Below, piece by piece: positions 17,276 through 26,300 of a stretch of 64,000 bases of DNA. Origin of the DNA: Microbacterium sp. A20 (GTDB lineage: Bacteria; Actinomycetota; Actinomycetes; Actinomycetales; Microbacteriaceae); assembly GCF_004794515.1 (NCBI RefSeq), contig NZ_SSDF01000085.1, positions 1 to 64,000 on the forward strand, given 5' to 3'. Each line of letters opens with the position of its first letter. Position 1 is the stretch's first letter. The position numbers and the translations under genes are program-made. The notes below the pieces were generated by a model, which saw only the letters and a list, made by a program, of their open reading frames with translations, made no database searches and had not been told where the DNA came from.

Positions 17276-18289
17276 TCAGCCGCGCGGCGGCCCGGACGAC
17301 TGCCGGATGATGAGCTCGTGTGCGGTCTCGATCGTCCGCGCCTCATCGCTCGCGGGGCGGAGGATGAGCGAGACGGCGTGCTGGCCCATCTCGAACATCG
17401 GGATGCGCGCGGTGGTGAGAGCGGGCGCCACGTCCGGGGCGACGGAGATGTCGTCGAAGCCGACGACCGACATCTCCTCCGGCACACGGATGCCGTGCTG
17501 TCGCAGTTCGCTGAGGATGCCGATGGCCATGGCGTCGTTGAGGCCGACGATGGCGGTGACGTCGCGGTCGAGCAGCTCGCGCGCCCCCGCGATGCCGCCC
17601 TCGCGGGTGAATTCGTGCGAGACGACGACGAGCTCCAGGTCCGGGTCGCTCGTTCCCTCTCGGAGACCCGCGATGCGGTCGGCGACGGTGTTGAGTTCGA
17701 GCGGGCCGGCGACGACGCCGATCCGGCGGTGCCCCAGCTCGGCCAGGTGACGTCCGACCGAGATGCCCGCCCGATGGTTGTCGGGGAGGACGGCATCGAC
17801 GGGAAGGTGGTGGCGGCCGATGACCGCCGCGCGGCCTCCGGAGAGCGTGAAGTCGAGCAGCGCTTCGGTCATGCCCTGCTCGCGCCCGGGGTCGGCGTAT
17901 CCGGAGCCGGCGATGATGATCGAGCCGACGCGCTGGCGCAGCAGCGACTTGACCTGCGCGAGCTCGCTGTCGGGAGTGCGGTCGGCCTGGGCGATCTGCA
18001 CGGATCGGTGCTCGAGGGTCGCGCTGCGGATCACGCCGCTCGCGATGTCGGAGAAGTAGGGGTCGCCGATCTCGTGGACCACGAGTCCGATCGTCGGGAC
18101 GAGCCCGCCGGCGAGCCCGCGCGCGTGCATGTTGGGTTCGTAGCCGAGCTGCTTGGCGATGACGCGCACGTGCGCTGCCACTTCCGGAGAGATGCCGGAG
18201 CCGCCGCTCATGGCCCGCGACGCGCTCGCCAGGGAGACCCCTGCGGTTTCGGCCACATCGATGAGTCGTGGCGCGCCTTCACGCTTCAC
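17276..18289 (-). CDS. LacI family transcriptional regulator (importer/dehydrogenase regulon)
   Basis: A 337-aa LacI protein. The HTH is residues 8-30 (PRLIDVAETAGVSLASASRAMSG) and the hinge ends near residue 60. A periplasmic-binding-like sensor domain fills about 62-335 (TIGLVVHEIGDPYFSDIASG, SVVGFDDISVAPDVAPALT). It is divergent from the ABC importer, and the tandem 12-bp palindromes between them (18369-18392) are its likely operators. The same tandem pair occurs before the secreted dehydrogenase at 23332. The ligand is unknown. The antitoxin-like gene follows 8 bp downstream. Confidence 0.92.
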   Translation of the reverse strand: MKREGAPRLIDVAETAGVSLASASRAMSGGSGISPEVAAHVRVIAKQLGYEPNMHARGLAGGLVPTIGLVVHEIGDPYFSDIASGVIRSATLEHRSVQIAQADRTPDSELAQVKSLLRQRVGSIIIAGSGYADPGREQGMTEALLDFTLSGGRAAVIGRHHLPVDAVLPDNHRAGISVGRHLAELGHRRIGVVAGPLELNTVADRIAGLREGTSDPDLELVVVSHEFTREGGIAGARELLDRDVTAIVGLNDAMAIGILSELRQHGIRVPEEMSVVGFDDISVAPDVAPALTTARIPMFEMGQHAVSLILRPASDEARTIETAHELIIRQSSGPPRG

Positions 18290-18357
18290 GAAACCTCCCC
18301 CTGTGGAGCAAGATCAACGCTGATTGCGAGGTAGGTTGCTCTTCGTTCTTCGGTCCC

Positions 18358-18392
18358 ACTATAGTGGCGGAAGCGCTTACGAAAGCGCTTTC
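18358..18392. promoter_or_regulatory. Tandem LacI operators and divergent promoters
   Basis: Two abutting 12-bp palindromes, GGAAGCGCTTAC (18369-18380) and GAAAGCGCTTTC (18381-18392), lie centre to centre 12 bp apart. A minus-strand -10 TATAGT (18358-18363) serves the LacI gene, and a plus-strand TACGAT (18395-18400) may serve the importer. The operators thus cover both promoters. An equivalent pair is found at 23202-23225. Confidence 0.75.
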
Positions 18393-18416
18393 GCTACGAT
18401 GACGTAGGAGACTCGG

Positions 18417-19652
18417 ATGACTGCACCCAGACACGGTCGACGGATCGCGGCAGCGATCGGAACGCTGTCGATCGCCGCGCTCACGGTTTCGGCCTGCTCG
18501 GCCCCCGGCGATGAGGCGGAAGGGGGTGGATCCGACGATCCGATCGTGATCGGCATCTCGCTGCCGCTCACCGGCGACTTCTCCGAACCCGGCAAGGGCG
18601 TCGAGCGGGGCTATGAGGCCTGGCGCGACATCGTCAACGAGAACGGCGGCCTCCTCGGACGCCAGGTCGAGTTGAAGATCCTCGACGACCAGTCGAACGC
18701 CGACCGCGTCGTCTCCGACTACGAGTCGCTGATCGCGCAGGACGGCGTCGACCTCGTGTTCGGCCCGTTCTCGACCCGCCTCGTCGTGCCCTCGGCTCGC
18801 GTCGCGCAGGAGTACGGCATGCTCTTCGTCGAGCCGGCCGGTGCGGCGGAAGAGGTCTTCGAGCAGGGCTTCGACAACCTCTTCTACGCGGCCCCCGCGA
18901 TCGCGAACGACCACTACAACAACCTCGCGGAATACCTGCTCGCGCTTCCCGAAGAAGAGCGCCCCGAGACGGTCGCCGTCGCCGCGATGGACGACCCCTT
19001 CGCGCAGGGCACCGCCTACGGCCTCCGCGACAAGCTCGAAGAGGGCGGCGTCGAGGTCGTGGTGGACGAGGTCTACCCGCCGAACACCACCGACTTCTCC
19101 ACCATCGCGGCCAAGATCGCGCAGTCGGATGCCGACATGGTGATCGGCGGCACGCAGTATCAGGACGCCGTCAACCTGATCATCGCGCTGCAGCAGCTGA
19201 ACTATCAGCCCGAGCTCGCGGCGTTCTCGACCGCACCGACCAACCCGGAGTTCGCCGCTGCGATCGGCGGTGCGACCGAGGGCATCCTCGCCCCCACCGG
19301 TTACTCGCCGAAGTCGCAGTTCCCCAGCAACATCGAGTTCGTCGAGAAGTACACCGAGATGCACGGCAACCCGCCCTCGGAAGACGAGGCCAACGCGTAC
19401 ACGACCGGCCAGGTCGTCGCCGCGGCGGTCGAGGCCGCGGGCTGCGCCGAGCAGGGCGAGTGCCAGCAGGAGCTCATCGACTGGCTGCGCGAGAACGAGG
19501 TCGAGACCGTCGTCGGGCCGCTCAGCTGGGACGAGACGGGCAAGCCCACCGGCGCGCACCTCATCCAGCAGTGGATCGACGGCGAGATCCTGATCGTCCT
19601 CCCGGACGACGTCAAGGAAGCCGACTTCCTCTTCCCGAAGCCGACGTGGTGA
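18417..19652 (+). CDS. ABC transporter substrate-binding lipoprotein (HAAT/branched-chain amino acid type)
   Basis: A 411-aa type-I periplasmic-binding protein of the hydrophobic amino acid/urea uptake class. It has a lipoprotein signal with lipobox VSAC (Cys at about residue 27), then a Gly/Asp/Glu linker. The binding domain starts at IVIGISLPLTGDFSEPGKGVERGYEAW. Later motifs are GRQVELKILDDQS, VFGPFSTRLVVPSA and FAQGTAYGLRDKLEEGG. GTAGGAG precedes the ATG. It heads a five-gene importer operon. LacI control suggests the ligand is a carbohydrate derivative rather than an amino acid (inference). Confidence 0.9.
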   Translation: MTAPRHGRRIAAAIGTLSIAALTVSACSAPGDEAEGGGSDDPIVIGISLPLTGDFSEPGKGVERGYEAWRDIVNENGGLLGRQVELKILDDQSNADRVVSDYESLIAQDGVDLVFGPFSTRLVVPSARVAQEYGMLFVEPAGAAEEVFEQGFDNLFYAAPAIANDHYNNLAEYLLALPEEERPETVAVAAMDDPFAQGTAYGLRDKLEEGGVEVVVDEVYPPNTTDFSTIAAKIAQSDADMVIGGTQYQDAVNLIIALQQLNYQPELAAFSTAPTNPEFAAAIGGATEGILAPTGYSPKSQFPSNIEFVEKYTEMHGNPPSEDEANAYTTGQVVAAAVEAAGCAEQGECQQELIDWLRENEVETVVGPLSWDETGKPTGAHLIQQWIDGEILIVLPDDVKEADFLFPKPTW

Positions 19653-19662
19653 TCCGCACATC

Positions 19663-20547
19663 GTGAGTGGAGCACTGCTGCTGCAAAGCCTGATCCTCGG
19701 CATCCTGCTGGGAGGGCTCTACGCCCTCCTGGCGGCCGGGCTCACGCTGTACTTCGGAATCATGCGCGTCGTCATGATCGCGCACTCCGCCTTCCTGATC
19801 CTGGCCGCGTACCTCGCGTGGTGGTTCAACCGGGAGACCGGCATCGACCCCCTCGTGTCGCTCGTCGTCACGGTGCCCCTGTTCTTCCTGACGGGTGTCG
19901 TGATGCAGCGACTGCTCGTCTCGAGGCTCAAGCCGCTGACCCTGACCATGATGTCGGTGCTGCTCACGTTCGCCGTGGCGCTGATCATCGAGGGGGCGCT
20001 CGGGTTCTTCTTCACCGGCACCCAGCGCCGCATCCCCCTTCCGTATGCGAGTGCGAGCCTCGACTTCTTCGGCGCCCAGGTGCCGGTGGTCAAGCTCATC
20101 GCCTTCGGGCTGGCGGCCGTGGCCCTCGCGCTCCTGTTCGTGCTGCTGAAGTACACGAAGTTCGGGCAGGCGCTGCGGGCGACGATCCAGCACCCCGAGG
20201 CCGCGCGACTGGTCGGCATCAACACCGACCGCGTCGCCGGCTACGGGTTCGGTCTCGGACTCGCCACGGCGGCGATCGGCGGCACCGCGCTCTCGCTCGA
20301 CGCCACGATCTACCCGTCGCTGCACTGGCACTGGATCGGACCGCTCATGGCGATCATCGTCGTCGGCGGGCTCGGCAGCATCCCGGGCGCCGCCATCGCG
20401 GCTCTCGTCCTCGGCGTCGCACAGAGCCTGCTCCAGCTCCCGCTGGGGCCGACCTGGGCGCAGACGGTGTTCTACGTCGCCCTGTTCGCCACGCTCATGT
20501 TCCGTCCGCAAGGATTCTTCGGAGGTCGTCTTGCCCAGCGTTTCTAG
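19663..20547 (+). CDS. ABC transporter permease, LivH type
   Basis: A 294-aa inner-membrane permease with about eight helices. Its start, LLLQSLILGILLGGLYALLAAGLTLYFGIMRVVMIAH, is the LivH signature. GLGLATAAIGGTALSLD and GGLGSIPGAAIAALVLGVAQS are the conserved cytoplasmic-loop and helix regions. The GTG start follows the binding-protein stop by 10 bp. It overlaps the next gene by 17 bp, so synthesis of the two permease halves is coupled. The transported substrate is not predictable from the permease. Confidence 0.92.
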   Translation: MSGALLLQSLILGILLGGLYALLAAGLTLYFGIMRVVMIAHSAFLILAAYLAWWFNRETGIDPLVSLVVTVPLFFLTGVVMQRLLVSRLKPLTLTMMSVLLTFAVALIIEGALGFFFTGTQRRIPLPYASASLDFFGAQVPVVKLIAFGLAAVALALLFVLLKYTKFGQALRATIQHPEAARLVGINTDRVAGYGFGLGLATAAIGGTALSLDATIYPSLHWHWIGPLMAIIVVGGLGSIPGAAIAALVLGVAQSLLQLPLGPTWAQTVFYVALFATLMFRPQGFFGGRLAQRF

Positions 20548-21646
20548 CAGAGAGCCGATCGCCACCGAGACGGTCGTGATCGCTCCCCCCGCCCCCGTGC
20601 GGCGCTCGTCGTCGAAGTGGGTGCGGATCGTCCTCCTCGTGGTGGGCGCAGCCCTCGTCCTCTCGTTCCCGACCATCGCCCCGAACCCGTACATCCTGTC
20701 GGCGGGCGTCGTCATCCTCAACTACGCCGTGCTGTCGACGGGGTGGAACTTCATGGGCGGGTTCACGGGATACATCTCGCTCGGGCACGCCGCCTACTTC
20801 GGACTCGGCGCCTACGGCACCGGCCTCCTCATCAAGTACCTGGCGCTGCCCGGCTTCGTCGCCTGGATCCTCGCGGCCGTGCTCGTCTCGATCATCGCGA
20901 TCCCGATCGGCATCGCCGCCCTCCGGGTGCGCGGCGCCTCGTTCGTGATCGTGTCGATCGCCTTCGTGCTGATCATGCTGCTGGTGTTCCAGAGCTGGCG
21001 CGAGGTCACCGGCGGCTCCGAGGGGCTCAACGTCCCTCGTCCGTTCGACGTGCTGCGGCCCGAGCACCACCGCATCTTCTACTACCTGTTCGCGGGCCTC
21101 CTGGCCGTAGCTCTGGTGGTCTGGTGGATCATCGACCGGTCCAAGTTCGGCACCGCGCTCAAGTCGGTCCGCGAAGACGAAGACAAGGCGCAGGCCCTCG
21201 GCGTGCCCACCACGCGGTACAAGCTGATCGCCTACGTGCTGTCGGCGCTGTTCGTGTCGTTGGGCGGCGGACTCTACGCGCTGTGGTTCGGCGACCTGGA
21301 TCCCATCTTCCAGTTCTCGATCCTCATCGGCTCCTACATGGTGCTGATGGCCCTGCTCGGGGGAGTGCGGAACCTTTTCGGCCCGCTGCTCGGAGCCGTT
21401 GTCGTCGGCATCGCGCTCGAGTACTTCAAGCTCGAGTTCGGCGACACGCAGTTCCACCTCATCGCCACCGGCATCCTGCTCGGCATCGTCGTGCTCTTCA
21501 TGCCCGACGGCATCATCCCCGCCGTGAAGGGACTGTTCACGCGCTCCTCGAACGCCGCGTCGATCCGCGAGGTCACCGCCGGCGAGCTCCTGGAGCAGAA
21601 CAAGGCCCGAACAGCGGATGCCTCGAAGAAGGAGACGTCGTCATGA
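20531..21646 (+). CDS. ABC transporter permease, LivM type
   Basis: A 371-aa permease with a TTG start preceded by GGAGG. About ten helices occupy residues 32-335. ILNYAVLSTGWNFMGGFTGYISLGHAAYFGLGAYGT is the LivM hallmark. SVREDEDKAQALGV is the coupling loop to the ATPases. A cytoplasmic tail of about 35 residues ends in KKETSS. It forms the heterodimeric pore with the LivH-type protein and overlaps the next gene by an ATGA. Confidence 0.92.
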   Translation: MPSVSSREPIATETVVIAPPAPVRRSSSKWVRIVLLVVGAALVLSFPTIAPNPYILSAGVVILNYAVLSTGWNFMGGFTGYISLGHAAYFGLGAYGTGLLIKYLALPGFVAWILAAVLVSIIAIPIGIAALRVRGASFVIVSIAFVLIMLLVFQSWREVTGGSEGLNVPRPFDVLRPEHHRIFYYLFAGLLAVALVVWWIIDRSKFGTALKSVREDEDKAQALGVPTTRYKLIAYVLSALFVSLGGGLYALWFGDLDPIFQFSILIGSYMVLMALLGGVRNLFGPLLGAVVVGIALEYFKLEFGDTQFHLIATGILLGIVVLFMPDGIIPAVKGLFTRSSNAASIREVTAGELLEQNKARTADASKKETSS

Positions 21647-22404
21647 ACGCCCCCACGGCACAGCCCACGACGCTCGAGAGCCTGAGCACGGTCGAGATGA
21701 CCAAGTCCTTCGGTGGCGTCACCGCCGTCGACGGTGCGACGGTCACGTTCCAGGAGGGCAAGGTCAACGGCCTGATCGGGCCCAACGGCTCGGGCAAGAC
21801 CACCTTCTTCAACTGCGTCACCGGAATGATCAAGCCCGACTCGGGTGAGGTGCGGTACCGGGGGCAGGCGATCACCCGCAAGTCGCCCGACCGCATCGCC
21901 CGCGCCGGCATCGGCCGCAGCTTCCAGCTGTGCCGGGTCTTCCCGCGCATGACCGTGATGGAGAACCTGCTCGTGGCGGTGCGCAGCACGAGTATCCGCC
22001 AGCAGTTGCGCTCCGCGCACGATCCGGACGAGTTGGAGCGGGCGCGCGGCTGGCTGCGGCGCGTCGGCATCGACCACCTCGAGCACGCCGAGGCCCGCAA
22101 CCTCAGCTACGGGCAGCAGAAGCTGCTGGAGCTGGCGGGCGTGCTCATGGGCGAGCCCGACACGATCATGCTCGACGAGCCCGCCGGTGGGGTGAACCCC
22201 GCCCTCATCGGACGCATCGCCACCCTGGTGCGCGAGCTCAACGAAGAGGGTAAGACGTTCATCATCGTCGAGCACAACATGGAAATGGTCATGAGCCTGT
22301 GCGACCACGTCGTGGTGTTCGACCGCGGACGCCAGATCGCCGAGGGAACGCCTGAGATCATCCAGCAAGACCCGCGAGTCCTGGAGGCCTACCTTGGAGT
22401 CTGA
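21643..22404 (+). CDS. ABC transporter ATP-binding protein, LivG type
   Basis: A 253-aa ATPase with Walker A GPNGSGKTT (about residues 47-55), signature LSYGQQ (about 155-160), Walker B TIMLDEP and the switch histidine in IIVEHNMEMV. The short LivG insert (QLRSAHDPDELERA) is present. The ATG at 21643 is inside the livM stop as ATGA. The much longer open frame upstream of it runs through livM and is not coding. It energises import together with the LivF-type partner. Confidence 0.93.
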   Translation: MNAPTAQPTTLESLSTVEMTKSFGGVTAVDGATVTFQEGKVNGLIGPNGSGKTTFFNCVTGMIKPDSGEVRYRGQAITRKSPDRIARAGIGRSFQLCRVFPRMTVMENLLVAVRSTSIRQQLRSAHDPDELERARGWLRRVGIDHLEHAEARNLSYGQQKLLELAGVLMGEPDTIMLDEPAGGVNPALIGRIATLVRELNEEGKTFIIVEHNMEMVMSLCDHVVVFDRGRQIAEGTPEIIQQDPRVLEAYLGV

Positions 22405-23146
22405 AGCGAAGAACCTGCTCGAGCTGCGCGACATCGAAGCCGGCTACGGCCGGGCGGCGCTCGTGCTCCGCGGCCTCACGGTCGAGGTGCCGCCCAGTTC
22501 GGTGGTCTGCCTCGTCGGGCCCAACGGCGCCGGCAAGTCGACCGTGCTCAAGGTGGCCAGCGGCATGCTCAAGCCCCGCTCCGGCAGCATCAGCGTCGAC
22601 GGCCGAGACATCACCGGCGAGGGACCGCAGTCGATGCTGCGGCACGGGCTCGCGCACGTGCTGCAGGGGCACAGCGTGTTCCGCGAGATGACGGTCGGCG
22701 AGAACGTGATGCTCGGCGCCTTCACCCTCAAGGATCAGAAGGTCATCCAGGAGCGGGTCGAGTTCGTGCAGAACCTCTTCCCGATCGTGGGGGAGCGGTG
22801 GAAGCAGCTCGCCGGCCTGCTCTCGGGCGGTCAGCAGAAGCAGGTCGAGTTCGCTCGGTCGCTGATGGTGAGCCCGAAGGTCGTGCTCCTCGACGAACCG
22901 TCGATGGGCCTCGACCCCAAGACGACCGAGAAGGTCTTCGAGCAGATCGTGCGCATGCGAGACGCCGGCACCGCGGTGCTGCTGGTCGAGCAGAACGCCC
23001 GGCGAGCGCTCGAGACCGCCGACATCGGATGCGTGCTAGACCTCGGTCGGGTGCACATCTCGGGCCCGGCATCCGAGCTCCTTGCGGATCCGACCCTCGC
23101 CGCGCTGTATCTCGGCGGTAAGCCCGCCGTCCCCGACGCGGGATGA
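22394..23146 (+). CDS. ABC transporter ATP-binding protein, LivF type
   Basis: A 250-aa ATPase of the LivF branch with Walker A GPNGAGKST (about residues 44-52), Q-loop LQGHSVFREMTV, signature LSGGQQKQ and Walker B VVLLDEPSMGLDP, then LLVEQNARRAL. The start is the TTG at 22394, which overlaps the livG stop by 11 bp. It is the last importer gene, followed by a strong hairpin terminator at 23152. Confidence 0.92.
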   Translation: MESEAKNLLELRDIEAGYGRAALVLRGLTVEVPPSSVVCLVGPNGAGKSTVLKVASGMLKPRSGSISVDGRDITGEGPQSMLRHGLAHVLQGHSVFREMTVGENVMLGAFTLKDQKVIQERVEFVQNLFPIVGERWKQLAGLLSGGQQKQVEFARSLMVSPKVVLLDEPSMGLDPKTTEKVFEQIVRMRDAGTAVLLVEQNARRALETADIGCVLDLGRVHISGPASELLADPTLAALYLGGKPAVPDAG

Positions 23147-23151
23147 AACCC

Positions 23152-23188
23152 GGCGGGAGGAGGCGATCGATGCCTCCTCCCGCCTTTC
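23152..23188 (+). terminator. Intrinsic terminator of the importer operon
   Basis: A perfect 13-bp stem (GGCGGGAGGAGGC paired with GCCTCCTCCCGCC) with a 7-base loop is followed by TTTCTC. It starts six bases after the livF-type stop, so the downstream dehydrogenase needs its own promoter. Confidence 0.88.
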
Positions 23189-23201
23189 TCGTCCATCCGG
23201 C

Positions 23202-23225
23202 GAAAGCGCTTGCGAAAGCGTTTAC
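23202..23225. promoter_or_regulatory. Second tandem LacI operator, before the secreted dehydrogenase
   Basis: GAAAGCGCTTGC (23202-23213) and GAAAGCGTTTAC (23214-23225) abut exactly, as at 18369-18392. Read on the other strand, the pair begins with GTAAACGCTTTC. The LacI protein encoded at 17276 is the likely ligand, joining the importer and the dehydrogenase in one regulon. About 105 bp separate it from the dehydrogenase start. Confidence 0.72.
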
Positions 23226-23331
23226 GCCCTGAGCCGCAGTACCGCTGAGCCTTCTCCGCTGCAGTGCCGCCCCGGAGAGGGGCACGACCATTGGCACGAC
23301 ACCACACGACGACGACGTTGAGAGGTTTCTG

Positions 23332-26300
23332 ATGCACGAACGAATCATGCGACCCGCGAGCTCGAGCACCCGATCGGCCGCACCGCCTCCTCGATCCTTC
23401 GGCATACGACGAACGGGTGCGGTGGTCGCCGCGGCGGCCGTCGTCGGAGCACTGCTGACCGCGAGCCCCGCTGCCGCGGCGGAGCCGTTCACCGAGCTGG
23501 TCGACTTCGAGGCCTACGAGCGCGTCGCGTTGAACGGTCAGGACGGATGGACGTCATCGGCGGCTCCCCGTGTGATCGCCGATCCGCTCAACGGCAACAA
23601 CCAGGTCGTCGAGTCCGTCGGCGGCACACAGCAGTCGTATCGCGCGATCCCGGCCATCGCCGAGGGCGCCACCGGCACGCTGTTCTTCCGCTTCCTGCGC
23701 ACCGGCAGCGTCGACACCTCCTTCGGGATCACCGATGTGGATGCGCCGAACGACTACGTGAACAGCCGCGCCTACGTGAACAACCAGAACGACGACGTGC
23801 TCCGCGTGCGCGACGGCGGCGCGTTCAAGCCGGCGGGCGTGTGGTCGAAGGATGCCTGGCAGTGCGTGTGGATCGTCGCCGACAACGCGGCCGACAAGGT
23901 CACCGTGTACAGCCAGGGCGGCGCCTACGAGGAGCAGACCCGCCTCCCCGAGGGCACCGAGCAGCAGTTCGGCTTCCGCCAGGCGGTGAACGGCGCGCTC
24001 GACCGGTTCTTCTGGAAGAACGGCGCCACCAGCACGGGACGCCTGCTGCTCGACGACGTCGCCGTCGACAACACGGGCGAGAACCTCGCGATCGCGACGG
24101 GCAACCCCGGCGACTGCGCACCGGGCGGCACGGCGAACGAGCCGCTGCTGAACCCGCTGCCCGACCCCGCGCTGGCCGACCTCGGCATCGAGGTGACCGA
24201 GCTCGCGCAGCTGCCGAAGTCGCAGACCACCCCGGCCACGCAGGACCAGCGCCTCGTGCGCCACAACCGGATCACGCACCTCGACGAGGTGCCCGATGAC
24301 TCCGGCCGGCTGATGGTGCCCGACAACAACGACATCCTCTATCTGGTCGACAAGGAGTCGGGCGAGTACGTCCCGTACCTCAACGTGCGGAACGAGTTCA
24401 TCGACAACTTCCACAACAGCGCAGGGCTCGGGACGGGTCTCGGGTCCGCGGAGTTCCATCCCGACTTCGCCGAGAACGGGCTGTTCTACACCGTGCACAC
24501 CGAGGGCGGCACGGCGCTGACCGAAGACGCCCCGGACTTCCCGGCCTTCGGCACCACTGCGTTCCACAGCGTGATCACCGAGTGGAAGGCCGATGACCCG
24601 TCGGCGGCGACCTTCGCCGGCAGCCACCGTGAGGTCATGCGCATCCCGTTCGCGGGCCGCGTGCACACCGTGCAGCAGATCGCGTTCAACCCGACGGTCC
24701 AGGAGGGCGACGCCGACTACGGCAACCTCTACATCCTGGTCGGAGACGGCGGCAACGGCGTCGGCAACGGCAACCCGCAGGACCTGTCCACTCCGCAGGG
24801 CAAGATCCTGCGCGTGAACCCCACGGGCGACGACAGCGAGAACGGCGAGTACGGCGTTCCGTCCGACAACCCGTTCGTCGATGACGCCGATGCGCTGCCG
24901 GAGATCTACGCCGTCGGCATGCGCGACCCGCACCGCATCAGTTGGGACACCGAGGGCGACCACACCATGTATCTCGCGCACATCGGCGAGTGGCAGGTCG
25001 AGTCGGTCTACGCCGTCGAGCCGGGAGACAACTTCGGCTGGTCGGTGCGCGAGGGCTCGTTCCTGGCCGAGAACCGGCAGATCTTCCCGCTGCCGAAGGA
25101 CGATGCCGAGAACGGATTCACCTACCCGGTGGCCGCCTACGACCACAACCGCGACCCCGGCCAGACCGGTGATGCGGGAGTGGCCGTGAACGGTGGATTC
25201 GTCTACCGCGGCGACATCCCCGAGCTCCAGGGACGCTACCTCTTCACGGACCTGGTGCGCGGTTGGGTGCTGTCCACGGATGCCGAGGAGATGGTGCGCA
25301 ACGACGGCGACATCGACGACCTCGCGACGATCGAGGAGCTGCGGGTCTTCGCCGACGGCGAGGAGACCACGTTCCAGGAGCTGGTCGGCGACAAGCGCGT
25401 CGACCTGCGGTTCGGCTCAGACGCCGACGGCGAGCTCTACCTCGTCTCCAAGGCGAACGGCAAGATCTGGAAGGTCACGGGGGCGCGTTCGGTCGATGAG
25501 CCGACCAACCCGTTCGTCCTTCCCGCACTCGCCCCGAACCTGGTCACGCACCACGACTTCGACCACCCGGATGCGGCGAAGCCGACGGTCGAGGTCGATC
25601 AGGGACGCTCCGGCACCGACATCTCGCTCATCAACGGCGGGGTCGAGATGCGGGTCGCCGACCGGGCGTACCCGGGTGCGGGCGAGGCGCTGCAGACGCA
25701 GCAGATGAGTCCGCGGACCGCGTCGAACGACGACTGGAAGGCGGGCATCTACGACGCGAACGGCGTCGATTCGCTCGACGCGTTCGCCGGCACGGACAAG
25801 GCCTCCGTCATGGGATGGTTCAAGCCGACCGGCGATCACCCGGCCCTGAACTCGGGCACCGCGAATCCTGACGACGTGTACAACGCGATCGGACTCGCGG
25901 GCGTGCTCACCGGTACTTCCGACGGTCACGCGGTGCGGGCGCTGCTCGAGGTCATCACGGTCGACGGCGAGCTCAAGCTCGTCGCTCTCGGGCGTCGCGT
26001 CGACGGTGCAGGCTCCTGGACGTTCGCGGCCGACCTGCCGTGGGACGAGATCCTCAAGAAGGGGCAGTGGGTTCACCTCGCCGCGACCTTCGACTTCGCG
26101 GCGGGCGAGATGAAGCTGTTCATGAACGGTGAAGAGCTCGCGGGGAAGTACACCGCTTCCAACCCGTGGGGTGGCGGATCCACGTCCGACACCGCACCGG
26201 CCGGCATCAAGATCGGCGGCAGCTTCCCGCAGAACACGCGTGAGGCCAACCCGTTCAACGGACGGATGGACGACATCATGCTGCTCGACACGGTTCCGAC

